Assembly (NCBI GenBank): GCA_963717945.1
Contig: CAVQXT010000001.1
Location: 248,001-312,000, forward strand
Length of the DNA: 64,000 nucleotides
Source: FEN-299 sp963717945
GTDB taxonomy: Bacteria > Acidobacteriota > Vicinamibacteria > Vicinamibacterales > Fen-181
Direction: 5' to 3'
Below the pieces are notes generated by a model. That model made no database searches. It saw only the letters and a list, made by a program, of their open reading frames with translations, and was not told the DNA's origin. Each line of letters starts with the position of its first letter. The first letter of the stretch is position 1. Position numbers and translations under genes: made by a program. Below are positions 37,271 to 45,477 of this stretch, piece by piece.

Positions 37271-38021
37271 GAATGACCTCATACGCCCCGGTCCTCGGCG
37301 CTGTGTCCGAATAGCGGACGACCGTCCGGCCATCGACGATCTCGGTGATCTTGTAGCAGGTGCGGTGCACCGGCGGCGGGGGAGGCGCCGGCTTCGCGGC
37401 CTGCACGGACGGCGTGGTCTGGGTCGGAGTCTGCGTCCGGACCTTCCGGACGTAGTCCTGCGTCTCTGCGTATGGCGGAACGTGATTGCCATACCGGTCG
37501 ACTGCCGTCGGCCCGGCATTGTAGGCGGCGAGCGCCAGCTCCTCGCTGCCGCCGAACCAATCGAGCAACTGCCGCAGGTAGGTCGTTCCGCCGCGGATGT
37601 TCTCCTCCGGGTCGAACGGTGAGCGAACGCCGAGTTCCGCCGCGGTGGACGGCATCAACTGCATCAGTCCCTGCGCCCCCTTGGGGGAGACGGCCCGCGC
37701 GTTGTACCCCGATTCCACCTGGACGACCGCCCGCACGAGATCCGGTCGCACGCCCTGGGCCTGCGCGTGCTGGGTGATGAGGTTGTCGTAGGTTTCGTTG
37801 TAGGTCGGCGAGGTCGGCTTGGTGGAAAGCACGTCACCGCTCGAGTTTGGCACCCGGAACGTCCGGACGCCGGCGACGCGTTCGCGCGGCGCCTGGTCGG
37901 ATAGGATTAGTGACCCACTCGCGTCACGCCAGCTGTAGATCTGCGCGTCGGCCGTCGACGCCCACGCCATGACGGTCAGGGCGCACAGGATGAGGGTGGC
38001 GGAGCGGGCGGGATTCCTCAC
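37266..38021 (-). CDS. Lytic transglycosylase, SLT domain, with DUF4124 N-terminus
   Basis: Periplasmic muramidase-like enzyme that cleaves peptidoglycan with formation of anhydro-MurNAc. The 251-residue protein has a signal peptide (about 1-27), a DUF4124-type segment (IYSWRDASGSLILSDQAP), and an SLT domain: catalytic Glu103 in VQVESGYN, then AVSPKGAQGLMQLMPSTA and the ALAAYNAGP motif. A Pro-rich spacer precedes a short C-terminal tail with CYKI. Start is GTG. It may act with the neighbouring cell-envelope genes, but no direct partner is adjacent. Confidence 0.92.
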   Translation of the reverse strand: MRNPARSATLILCALTVMAWASTADAQIYSWRDASGSLILSDQAPRERVAGVRTFRVPNSSGDVLSTKPTSPTYNETYDNLITQHAQAQGVRPDLVRAVVQVESGYNARAVSPKGAQGLMQLMPSTAAELGVRSPFDPEENIRGGTTYLRQLLDWFGGSEELALAAYNAGPTAVDRYGNHVPPYAETQDYVRKVRTQTPTQTTPSVQAAKPAPPPPPVHRTCYKITEIVDGRTVVRYSDTAPRTGAYEVIR

Positions 38022-38076
38022 AAATCGGTTTATCGGCAGAGCCCTGCGGACCTTTAGCCTGCCGGCCGACTTTCGC

Positions 38077-40758
38077 CTATACCTTCGCCGCCATCCCCGT
38101 CACCACCGTGCGGGCTTCTTCCAGCATCTGGTCGATGCCGGCCGGGTTCTTCCCGCCCGCCTCGGCGAACTCGGGCCGCCCGCCGCCGCCGCCGCCCACG
38201 ATCGGCGCGATCTTCTTGACGATGTTCCCGGCGTGGACCGCCGGCGTCAGGTCCTTGGTGACCGACACGACAATCGCCACCCGGCCCTCGTTCTCCGACG
38301 CCACGACGACGACGCCGCTCTGGAGCTTGTTCTTGAGGGCGTCGGCGAGCTGGCCGAGGCCGTTCTTGTCGAGGCCGGTGACACGCCGCGTCACCAGTTT
38401 CACGCCCCCGGCGTCCACTCCGTCGTCGGCGGCGGACTCGGACGGCCCACCGCCCATCGCCACCTTCAGCTTCAGATCGCTGTTCTCGCGCGCCAGCCGC
38501 TTGGCGTCGATTTGCAGACGCTCGACGGTCGAGGCCGCCTGATCGGCGGGCGCCTTGATCGTCTCGAGCAGGGTGTCGAGCGAGCGCCGCTGCTCCTGGT
38601 GCGAGCGGACCGCGTTCATGCCGGTCACCGCCTCGATGCGGCGGACGCCGGCCGCCACGCCGCTCTCCTGGACGATCGAGAACAGGCCGATGTCGCCGGT
38701 GGCGCGGACGTGGGTGCCGCCGCACAGCTCCATGCTGAAGCCGGGCACCGACACGACTCGCACCGACGAGCCGTACTTCTCGCCGAACAGCGCCATCGCG
38801 CCGGCGGCGATCGCCTCGTCGGTCGAGCGGACCTCGGTGACGACCGGTTGATTCCTGCAGATCTGCGCGTTGACCAGCCGCTCGACTTCCTCGATCTCGG
38901 CCCGCGTGATAGCCGCGAAGTGCACGACGTCGAAACGGAGACGGTCGGGCGAGACCAGCGATCCCGCCTGCTTGACGTGGGAGCCCAGCACCTGTCGCAG
39001 CGCGGCGTGAAGCAGGTGGGTGGCCGTGTGATTCCGCCTGGTCGCGTCCCTGGCCTCGTCGTCCACGGCGGCGGTGACGCGGTCGCCCTCGCGAATGACG
39101 CCCCTGGTGACGCGCACGCGGTGCAGCCGGGGCTTGTCGGCGCCCGCGCGGACGAGGCCGTCGACCTTCGCCTGGCCGGCCGCGGCGGCAATCGTGCCGG
39201 TGTCCGACACCTGGCCTCCCGACTCGAGATAGAACGGCGTCCGCTCGAGCGCGAGGTAGCCGACCTGCCCCTCGGTCAGCGCCTCGAGGCGATGCCCTTC
39301 CTCGTCGATCGCGGCCAGGACGGCAGTCCCCTCGACGCGCGTGGAGGTGTAGCCGTCGAACGTGTCGGGTCTGCCGCGGAGCGACGCGGTCGCCTCCTCG
39401 AACTCCAGCCCCTCGGCCCTGGCCGCGCCGAAGTCATGACCGGCCCTGGCCTTGTCGCGCTGGGCCTCCATCGCCCGCTCGAACGCGTCGTGGTCGAGCG
39501 ACACCTTGCGTTCCGCGGCCATGTCCTCGATGAAGTCCAGCGGCACGCCGAATGTGTCGTAGAGCTTGAACGCCTCGTCTCCCGGCAATACGCGCGACGA
39601 GGCGGCCGCGCGGTCGAGCGCCTCCTCGAGCCTCGGCAGCCCGGTCGTCAGCACCGACTCGAACCGCTCCTCCTCGGCGAGAATCAGCCGGACGACATAG
39701 TCGCGCTGGCGAATGAGGTCGGGGTACGCGCCGCCCATCTCGCGGACCAGCACGTCCACCAGGCGGTGCAGGAACGGCTCGGTCATGCCGAGGCGCTTGC
39801 CGTGGCGCATCGCGCGCCGCATGATCTTGCGCAGCACGTAGCCGCGCCACTCGTTGGACGGGACGACCCCGTCGGCGATGAGGAAGGTGGCCGCGCGGGC
39901 GTGGTCCGCGACGACGCGCATCGAGACGTCGGCGGGGGACATCGTGCCGCCGTAGGTCGTTCGGGCGATCTCACCGATGGCGGACAGGATCGGCGTGAAC
40001 AGATCGGTGTCGTAGTTCGAGAGCACTCCCTGCAGCACCGCCGTGATCCGCTCGAGGCCCATGCCGGTGTCGATCGAGGGCGCCGGCAGGGGGTTCAGCG
40101 TGCCGTCCGGCTGGCGGTCGAACTCCATGAACACGTTGTTCCAGATCTCGACGTAGCGCTGGCACGTGCAGGCGACGCCGAGGCAGACCGGCTCGGAGCA
40201 GGGGAGGTCGTTCCCGCGGAAGTAGTGCACCTCCGAGCAGCGCCCGCACGGCCCGGTGTCGCCCATCGCCCAGAAGTTGTCCTCGCCGAGCTCGCTGATC
40301 CGGGCGGCCGGCAGGAAAGCGCGCCAGAGTGTGTAGGCCTCCTCGTCGCGCGGCACGGCGGCGTCGCCCTTGAAGACGGTCGCGTGCAGCCTGTTGGGCG
40401 GAAGGCCCCAGACCTTCGTCAGCAGCTCCCACGCGAAGGCGACCGCGTCGGCCTTGAAGTAGTCGCCGAACGAGAAATTGCCGAGCATCTCGAAGAACGT
40501 GTGGTGGCGCAGCGACGGCCCGACGTTCTCGAGGTCGTTGTGCTTCCCGCTGACCCGCATGCACTTCTGCGAGCTGGTGGCCCGGACGTAGTCGCGGCGC
40601 TCGCGGCCGAGGAACGTGTCCTTGAACTGGTTCATCCCGGCGTTGGTGAACAGCAGCGTCGGGTCGCCGGCCGGCACGAGCGGCGAGCTCGGCACGACGC
40701 GGTGGCCCCGCTCGGCGAAGTAGGCCAGGAAGGAGGCGCGGATCTCGTTCGACGTCAT
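38077..40758 (-). CDS. alaS: Alanyl-tRNA synthetase
   Basis: Class II synthetase with editing domain (893 residues). The N-terminal TSNEIRASFLAYFAERGH, the FTNAGMNQFKD segment and the SGKHNDLENVG block are typical. The editing site zinc ligands are HTATHLLH and the CGGTH segment (MELCGGTHV). The C-terminal DHHA1 domain ends GGGGGGRPEFAEAGGKNP-like, then a short tail. ATG at 40758 matches the family start; the frame extends further upstream only through repeat sequence. Confidence 0.96.
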   Translation of the reverse strand: MTSNEIRASFLAYFAERGHRVVPSSPLVPAGDPTLLFTNAGMNQFKDTFLGRERRDYVRATSSQKCMRVSGKHNDLENVGPSLRHHTFFEMLGNFSFGDYFKADAVAFAWELLTKVWGLPPNRLHATVFKGDAAVPRDEEAYTLWRAFLPAARISELGEDNFWAMGDTGPCGRCSEVHYFRGNDLPCSEPVCLGVACTCQRYVEIWNNVFMEFDRQPDGTLNPLPAPSIDTGMGLERITAVLQGVLSNYDTDLFTPILSAIGEIARTTYGGTMSPADVSMRVVADHARAATFLIADGVVPSNEWRGYVLRKIMRRAMRHGKRLGMTEPFLHRLVDVLVREMGGAYPDLIRQRDYVVRLILAEEERFESVLTTGLPRLEEALDRAAASSRVLPGDEAFKLYDTFGVPLDFIEDMAAERKVSLDHDAFERAMEAQRDKARAGHDFGAARAEGLEFEEATASLRGRPDTFDGYTSTRVEGTAVLAAIDEEGHRLEALTEGQVGYLALERTPFYLESGGQVSDTGTIAAAAGQAKVDGLVRAGADKPRLHRVRVTRGVIREGDRVTAAVDDEARDATRRNHTATHLLHAALRQVLGSHVKQAGSLVSPDRLRFDVVHFAAITRAEIEEVERLVNAQICRNQPVVTEVRSTDEAIAAGAMALFGEKYGSSVRVVSVPGFSMELCGGTHVRATGDIGLFSIVQESGVAAGVRRIEAVTGMNAVRSHQEQRRSLDTLLETIKAPADQAASTVERLQIDAKRLARENSDLKLKVAMGGGPSESAADDGVDAGGVKLVTRRVTGLDKNGLGQLADALKNKLQSGVVVVASENEGRVAIVVSVTKDLTPAVHAGNIVKKIAPIVGGGGGGRPEFAEAGGKNPAGIDQMLEEARTVVTGMAAKV

Positions 40759-40775
40759 ATCCGGGCATTGTACTA

Positions 40776-40862
40776 GGGATGAGGGACGAGGGACGGGGGA
40801 CGAGGGGGGGATCGGGGATCGGGGATCAGGGACGGGGGACGAGGGACGGGGGACGAGGGACG
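40776..40862. repeat. Purine-only heptad tract, GGGACGA family
   Basis: About twelve 7-base units: GGGATGA, GGGACGA, GGGACGG, GGGACGA, then GGGGATC units and AGGGACG/GGGGACG alternating, with a single 3-base phase slip in a run of seven Gs at 40804-40810. The plus strand is almost free of T. It lies immediately upstream of alaS. Confidence 0.85.
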
Positions 40863-40873
40863 GACGGTGAAGT

Positions 40874-40908
40874 AGGCAGCAGGCGGTAGGCGGCAAGTCT
40901 TAAGGCGT
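40874..40908. repeat. Heptad tract, AGGCGGC to AAGGCGT
   Basis: Five units: AGGCAGC, AGGCGGT, AGGCGGC, AAGTCTT, AAGGCGT. The 352-base alaS-recX gap holds this, the purine tract, an inverted repeat at 40964-41040 and another heptad tract at 41081-41108. No gene is seen in the gap. Confidence 0.7.
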
Positions 40909-40963
40909 GCTCAGTTAATGGCGCCGGGGCGAGGCGGCCCGGTCGGCTCTATGCCGCGCCGCA

Positions 40964-41040
40964 GGGTCTGCCCGAAGCAAAGCGTAAACCTGCCCCGACC
41001 GTGCGGCCAGGGAGGGGCCGCTTTGCGAAGCGGCAGACCC
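40964..41040. repeat. Long imperfect inverted repeat
   Basis: Arms GGGTCTGCC (40964-40972) and GGCAGACCC (41032-41040), extended inward with AAGCAAAGCG against CGCTTTGCG-like sequence. The right arm contains its own palindrome CCGCTT-TGCG-AAGCGG (41018-41033). Confidence 0.65.
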
Positions 41041-41080
41041 GAGACGCGGCGTTCAATCGGGCGCGGCCGTCACATCCGGC

Positions 41081-41108
41081 GCCGTGCGCCGTGAGGCGTA
41101 AGGCGAGA
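41081..41108. repeat. Heptad tract, GCCGTGA/GGCGTAA family
   Basis: Four units: GCCGTGC, GCCGTGA, GGCGTAA, GGCGAGA. It ends two bases before the recX stop codon. Confidence 0.7.
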
Positions 41109-41110
41109 AG

Positions 41111-41611
41111 CTACGCGTCCGGGTCGTCGTCGGCCACGGCGTCGCGGCGTGCGCGCGACTTGAGCGCGGCGATGACGGCCGACGGTTGGAAGCCCTGCCG
41201 GACCAGCTGGTTGAGCAGCCGGCGAAACTGGGCTTGGTCGTGGATGCGGGCGTTCCGCCCGCGCATGCGCCTGGTCAGCGCCCGCTCGAGAAGCGCCGTC
41301 TCGTCGAGGGCCCCGAACACCTCGTCCACGGCTTCCTTGGCCAGCTCCGGGCCGATGCCGATCGACTGGAGCCGCCGCAGCACGTAGCCGCGGCCGCGCG
41401 AGCGGATATTGGCCTCGGTCCGCGCCGCGCTGAGCGCGACGCGACGATCGTCGACCGCCCTGACCTCGCGCAGCCGCGCGACCGCCGCCTCGATGGCGTC
41501 CGGCTCGAACTCCTTGCGGCGGAGCCGCTCCCGGATCTGCGCCTCCGACAACTCGCGCCGCGCGAGCATGGCCAGGCCGGCCGCGTACGCCGAACGAACG
41601 GGATCATTCAT
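41111..41611 (-). CDS. recX: RecX regulatory protein
   Basis: Modulator of RecA filaments (166 residues). It has the RecX three-repeat helical fold: AYAAGLAMLARRELSEAQIRERL, then ARLREVRAVDDRRVALSAART with the family DDxR-like pattern, and a C-terminal repeat KSRARRDAVAD after LVRQGFQPSAV. No recA is in the window, although recX often follows it. The encoded stop lies next to a heptad repeat. Confidence 0.85.
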   Translation of the reverse strand: MNDPVRSAYAAGLAMLARRELSEAQIRERLRRKEFEPDAIEAAVARLREVRAVDDRRVALSAARTEANIRSRGRGYVLRRLQSIGIGPELAKEAVDEVFGALDETALLERALTRRMRGRNARIHDQAQFRRLLNQLVRQGFQPSAVIAALKSRARRDAVADDDPDA

Positions 41612-41706
41612 GACGCTTCACGATGCCACTTCACGTCAAGTCGCGCACGGCCAGGCAGGCGGTCGAGTGACACGCCCGGTCGACCGGTGTCAGCCTGAGG
41701 GGCTCG

Positions 41707-42051
41707 TTACCTCCCCAGGATCACGTCGATTCCCGCCAGGATCAGATCGACTTTCGCCCTCGGCAGCTTGCCGACGCGCTCGGTGAGCACCGTCCTTTCC
41801 AGGGTGACAATCTGGGAGGTATTCGCGACCGAGTCTTTCGGGAGCCCCGTGGCGCGGGCCGTCAGGAGCGTGTTGCCCGGGGCCTCCGCCCATCGGACGT
41901 TGCTCGTCAGCGGCACGCACACGACCGTCGCGATCCGGCTCCGGTTGAGCGCGTCACCCTGGACCACGACGACGGGTCGTCGAAATCCCGGCTCCGACCC
42001 TGCTGGTTCGGGGAGATCGGCCCACCAGACCTCGCCCTGGCCGATCACCAT
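41707..42051 (-). CDS. mazF: MazF/PemK-family endoribonuclease toxin
   Basis: Probable mRNA interferase (114 residues). It has the N-terminal GQGEVWWADLPEP, the RRPVVVVQGDALNRS loop with the conserved Arg-Pro, the VVCVPLTSN strand with the catalytic Thr region, and the hydrophobic C-terminal strands. Its ATG overlaps the end of the antitoxin gene by seven bases, so the two are translationally coupled. It is the first of two toxin-antitoxin pairs in this 2.3-kb island. Confidence 0.88.
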   Translation of the reverse strand: MVIGQGEVWWADLPEPAGSEPGFRRPVVVVQGDALNRSRIATVVCVPLTSNVRWAEAPGNTLLTARATGLPKDSVANTSQIVTLERTVLTERVGKLPRAKVDLILAGIDVILGR

Positions 42052-42281
42052 TCGCTGCGCTCCAGTGTCCGTCGCCCCGCCCGGCTCACGAACGGGTCAG
42101 GGTGTTGGCCCACCTGATCGCAGATCCGATTCATGGCGTCGGTGACCTCATCAGGGCTGTGTCGATCGATGTACTCCCGGAGGGCGCTGCTGAAGACATG
42201 GCTCCTGGATGTCCGCGTCCGCCGCGCCAGGCGCTCCGCCTGCTCGAACACCCGGTCGGGAATCGATACCGCAGTCTTCAT
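42045..42281 (-). CDS. Ribbon-helix-helix antitoxin for the MazF-like toxin
   Basis: Predicted DNA-binding antitoxin of 78 residues. The N terminus MKTAVSIPDRVFEQAERLARRTRTSRSHVF fits a ribbon-helix-helix (CopG/MetJ-type) fold, which would bind the operator as a dimer, while the C-terminal half (SPDEVTDAMNRICDQV) would neutralise the toxin. ATG at 42281 is chosen because the RHH strand starts there. A -10-like TATACT on the minus strand lies about seven bases upstream, so the transcript may have almost no leader. Confidence 0.8.
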   Translation of the reverse strand: MKTAVSIPDRVFEQAERLARRTRTSRSHVFSSALREYIDRHSPDEVTDAMNRICDQVGQHPDPFVSRAGRRTLERSEW

Positions 42282-42537
42282 ACCAGGAGTATAACCGCCG
42301 TGGGGCACGGCCTCAAGTGCGGACGCGGCTCGTGTCGGACGCGGATCGGGATGGGGAGGGGTCGAACCCCTCGTCGGCCGCGGAACGTTCTCCCGCGGCA
42401 GGACGGTTGCGGATTCTCCGCCGCGGCGGCCCTTCCAGGCTAGGTTGCCGTAATGCGGAACGAGGACGTGATGGGCGTCGTCGGCTTGAGCACGGTCCAG
42501 ACGGGGCAGACTCCATCCTCCGCCTCGTGCAGGACCG

Positions 42538-43026
42538 CTACCACGTCAGCCCTCCGGACGGAGGCGGCCACTGGCCGAGGATCTGCCTCAGGAAGACAAC
42601 CTGCCCCCCGTGGTAGCTGTTGTGCGCGCCGATGGCCAGGAGCATCTCGAGCCGGCTCTTCCCGCCGCGCGCGGAGGAAAGGTCGGCGCCGCGGCAGGCG
42701 CGCTCCAGTTGCGTCAGCTCTCGACGAAACTGCCGCACGGCCTCCAGCCAGTCGGCTCGACTCGAGGGGCTGGCCTCAGCAGGCCAGCTTCCGGACGCGT
42801 GCCGGGGAACGGCAGGACTGGCCCCTCCCAGCCACGCGACGGCCCATTCTTGCCAGTAGCTCATGTGTTTAAGGAGCTCGAAGACGGAGTGGGAGACGCC
42901 GTCCGGCTTCACCCCTGCAGCCTTCCAGTCGAGACCAGCGAAGACGGTCCTGGTCTCCACGTGCGCGCCCTCGCCGGAGAGCGCGCGCCGAGCGAGCTTT
43001 TCGAGCGCCTTCTGGTCACCGCTCAT
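42538..43026 (-). CDS. DinB-like four-helix metal-binding protein
   Basis: DinB/YfiT-superfamily protein of 162 residues, possibly a thiol-dependent transferase like those using bacillithiol or mycothiol. It has the expected metal ligands: His in ELLKHMSYWQEWA and the paired His in GAHNSYHGGQVVFLRQ. GGAGG lies about nine bases before ATG 43026, which decides the start. Because bshC is in the same window, a bacillithiol-linked transferase role is conceivable, but this is inference. The 256-base stretch between it and the antitoxin gene has no recognisable gene. Confidence 0.75.
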   Translation of the reverse strand: MSGDQKALEKLARRALSGEGAHVETRTVFAGLDWKAAGVKPDGVSHSVFELLKHMSYWQEWAVAWLGGASPAVPRHASGSWPAEASPSSRADWLEAVRQFRRELTQLERACRGADLSSARGGKSRLEMLLAIGAHNSYHGGQVVFLRQILGQWPPPSGGLTW

Positions 43027-43081
43027 CACCGGCCTCCTTCCCGCAAAGCGTGGCGTGAACGGCCCCCGATGGACCGTGAAA

Positions 43082-43459
43082 TCAATCCGAGCGAGCCGAA
43101 TAGTACCAGCCCTTGAGGCTGTCCAGGTCGATGACATCGACACGATTCGGCAGGAACCGAATCAGAAACCCCTTCCGCGAGAACACATCGGCCCAGGTCG
43201 CACGACGCACCTGGTGCCCGTCGAAATACACCGTCTCCGGCTGCGTGCGCAGTCTCCCAACGAAATGGTGGACAATCTCACCCTCTTGCCAGTGAATCGC
43301 GTTGCGCTCGGCACGAACGACCACAGAGCCGGCACTTGTTCCGATGCGACCCACGCCGCCCTTCGCGATACCAGGAGCATGAAGACGCAACAAGCCGACG
43401 CCCACGGCTGCCAGAAAAACGCCCACGAGGAAGATGGAGGTCTTGGTTCGGCGATTCAT
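43082..43459 (-). CDS. Hypothetical membrane-anchored protein
   Basis: No family is recognised. The 125-residue product has a basic N terminus (MNRRTKTS) followed by one hydrophobic segment (IFLVGVFLAAVGVGLL), which is a signal anchor or an uncleaved signal peptide. The rest is soluble and rich in Val, Arg and His with a KGWYYSARSD end, so it probably lies outside the cytoplasm. It sits between two toxin-antitoxin pairs, in an accessory-looking island. Confidence 0.6.
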   Translation of the reverse strand: MNRRTKTSIFLVGVFLAAVGVGLLRLHAPGIAKGGVGRIGTSAGSVVVRAERNAIHWQEGEIVHHFVGRLRTQPETVYFDGHQVRRATWADVFSRKGFLIRFLPNRVDVIDLDSLKGWYYSARSD

Positions 43460-43519
43460 CCGGGTCCCCCTGTGCGCGGCCCGTCAGGCCTGCAAACGCC
43501 GATGACCCGAAGTTGCGAG

Positions 43520-43783
43520 CTAGTCGTAGTGGGACCACATCCGGATGATCTTGACGGTCTTGATCCGGTCGAGGACCTGATAGACGAGCCGGTGTTGGAT
43601 GTTGATTCTGCGGGAGAAGGCGCCAGCCAGATCCCCCACAAGTTTCTCGAACGGAGGGGGTGCCTGGTAGGGGTTCACGGCGAGCAGGGCCAACAGTCGT
43701 TCCGCATGCGGCTTGAGGCCGGACGCCGCCAGCTTCCGGGCGTCCTTCCTGGCCTGCGGCGTGTAGACCAGCCTCCAACTCAC
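43520..43783 (-). CDS. yoeB: YoeB/Txe-family ribosome-dependent mRNA interferase toxin
   Basis: Toxin of the RelE superfamily (87 residues). Catalytic and structural residues are in place: a Glu in PPPFEKLVGDL, SRRINIQHRLVYQV with the conserved Arg and His, and the C-terminal MWSHYD matching the usual SHY end. GTG at 43783 overlaps the antitoxin TGA (GTGA), so translation is coupled to yefM. It cleaves mRNA at the ribosomal A site in known family members. Confidence 0.92.
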   Translation of the reverse strand: MSWRLVYTPQARKDARKLAASGLKPHAERLLALLAVNPYQAPPPFEKLVGDLAGAFSRRINIQHRLVYQVLDRIKTVKIIRMWSHYD

Positions 43784-44022
43784 CAGTCGAGATCCTTGGC
43801 GCACTTCGTCACGGACGTCTTCAGCCCCTTCACGATCGAGGCCTTCATGCCAGGGATGGATTCAAGGAAGAGCGTCTCCTGTATGGCTCGCCAGTCCCTC
43901 TCCGAAACCAGAACTGCCGAATGCCGCCTTCCGGTAATCTGAACAGGCTCGTGCGAGTCGGCGACGTCCTCCAGGAGGGCATACAGCCGTCTCCTCGCTT
44001 CAGTCGCCGTAATGGTCGTCAT
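43780..44022 (-). CDS. yefM: YefM/Phd-family antitoxin
   Basis: Antitoxin and autorepressor of the pair (80 residues). It starts MTTITATEARRRLYALLEDV, the Phd/YefM dimerisation and DNA-binding domain, with the ITGRRHSAVLVSERDW strand, and ends with a C-terminal toxin-binding tail that includes SVTKCAKDLDW. ATG 44022 is chosen because GGAGG precedes it by eight bases; an upstream in-frame ATG (44037) lacks one. The palindromic operator lies about 18 bases upstream. Confidence 0.92.
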   Translation of the reverse strand: MTTITATEARRRLYALLEDVADSHEPVQITGRRHSAVLVSERDWRAIQETLFLESIPGMKASIVKGLKTSVTKCAKDLDW

Positions 44023-44039
44023 CGGGATGTCCTCCATCG

Positions 44040-44055
44040 GTACGTTATAACGTAC
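44040..44055. promoter_or_regulatory. Perfect palindromic operator for yefM-yoeB
   Basis: GTACGTTATAACGTAC is a perfect 16-bp palindrome. It contains a TTATAA -10-like core and two GTAC half-sites, comparable with the TGTACA cores of the E. coli yefM operator. A binding YefM-YoeB complex would cover the promoter. The 200 bases from here to pilT hold no gene. Confidence 0.75.
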
Positions 44056-44262
44056 GTCTCAGGTCTGGCCTTGTCAACTTCTCGCTGCGCGTGGTCAGGC
44101 GGCGCGTCGTCCGGGCGTGACGGCGTCAGGGACGGGCCCGACGAGGGCGGAGCAGAGGGGAGAGGAGCGAGCCGCGTGGCGAGCGGAGCTGCGCCAGGTC
44201 CTCTAGAGGCCGCGGACGGACACGGGCGGCAAACCTGGGAGCGCTCGGAGGGCGGTCGGCCG

Positions 44263-45411
44263 CTACCGGCCGAAGCGCTGGATGTCCACGTCGCTGGCCA
44301 TGCCGGCGCGTTCCATCTCCTGGCGCGCGGCGTCGGAGGTCATCGAGATCCCCTGGACGCGCAGCTTGAACTCGTCGATGTTCGACGCCCAGTGCAGCGC
44401 TTCCTCGTAGGAGACGAGCCCCTTCTGGAACAGGGTGAAGATCGACTGGTCGAACGTCTGCATCCCGTACTGCGACGTGCCGGCGGCGATGGCGGCCGGG
44501 ATGAGGTGCGTCTTCTCCTTGTCCACGATGCAGTCGCGGATGAAGGGAGTGGAGATCATCACCTCGATGGCCGCCGCGCGGCCGTTCCCGTCGCTGCGCG
44601 GGATGAGGCGCTGCGAGATGACCGCCTTCAGCACCGCCGCGAGCTGCAGCCGGATCTGCTTCTGCTGGTGCGGCGGGAAGACGGCGATGATGCGGTTGAT
44701 CGTCTCGGTCGCGTCGAGGGTGTGCAGCGTCGAGAACACCAGGTGGCCGGTTTCGGCGGCGACGAGCGAGGTCTCGATCGTCTCGAAGTCGCGCATCTCG
44801 CCGACCAGGATGACGTCCGGGTCCTGGCGGAGCGCGCTGCGCAGCGCGAAGGCGAACGAGCGGGTGTCCACCGCGACCTCGCGCTGGTTGATCACCGACC
44901 GGTTGTCGCGCTGGAGGAACTCGATCGGGTCCTCGATCGTCATCACGTGGACGCAGCGCGTGGCGTTGATGTGGTCCACCAGCGCGGCGAGCGTCGTGCT
45001 CTTGCCCGACCCGGTCGTGCCGGTGACGAGCACCAGGCCGCGGTCCTCGTCGGCGATCCGGCCGAGGATGGCGGGCAGTCCCAGCTCTTCGATGGTCCGG
45101 ATCCGCATCGGGATCACGCGCAGGACGATGCCGATCGTGCCGCGCTGCTGGAAGACGTTGCAGCGGAACCGGCCCAGCGAGGGGATGCTGTACGCCAGGT
45201 CGACTTCCTGCGCGTCCTTGAACGACTGCCGCTGGGTCGCCGACATGAGCGAGGCCGCCATGGCCACCGTGTCCTCGTGGGTGAGCCGGCGCTCCTCCCA
45301 GGCGGGCAGGAGCGTGCCATGGACGCGCATCATCGGGAAGCTCCCGACCTTCAGATGCAGGTCCGACGCCCCGTTCTCGACGGCAATCTTCAACAGATCA
45401 TTGACGTGCAT
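44263..45411 (-). CDS. pilT: Type IV pilus retraction ATPase PilT
   Basis: Hexameric secretion ATPase that drives pilus disassembly, twitching or DNA uptake (382 residues). It starts MHVNDLLKIAVENGASDLHLKVGS, and has Walker A GTTGSGKSTT, the Asp box, the Walker B-like VILVGEMRDFETIETSL, the His box TLHTLDATETI and the C-terminal region YGMQTFDQSIFTLFQKGLV. ATG at 45411 is selected; upstream in-frame codons lack conservation. No other pilus gene is close. It is the third gene of a possible kinase-ilvE-pilT transcript. Confidence 0.94.
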   Translation of the reverse strand: MHVNDLLKIAVENGASDLHLKVGSFPMMRVHGTLLPAWEERRLTHEDTVAMAASLMSATQRQSFKDAQEVDLAYSIPSLGRFRCNVFQQRGTIGIVLRVIPMRIRTIEELGLPAILGRIADEDRGLVLVTGTTGSGKSTTLAALVDHINATRCVHVMTIEDPIEFLQRDNRSVINQREVAVDTRSFAFALRSALRQDPDVILVGEMRDFETIETSLVAAETGHLVFSTLHTLDATETINRIIAVFPPHQQKQIRLQLAAVLKAVISQRLIPRSDGNGRAAAIEVMISTPFIRDCIVDKEKTHLIPAAIAAGTSQYGMQTFDQSIFTLFQKGLVSYEEALHWASNIDEFKLRVQGISMTSDAARQEMERAGMASDVDIQRFGR

Positions 45412-45477
45412 GGCGCACCAACCCCCTACGGGAGTTCTCGGCGCCAAGCCGCGCCAGGATTAGGGATAATCGCCGGG

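Noticed and set aside
42345..42430. tRNA-like T arm (GGGGTTCGACCCC) on the minus strand
   Set aside because: The T arm is present, but no acceptor stem, D arm or anticodon arm can be paired at the right distance and no CCA follows.
41707..44055. Integrated plasmid or phage remnant in the TA island
   Set aside because: No integrase, transposase, att duplication or tRNA is visible, and GC is similar to neighbours; TA pairs alone do not show integration.
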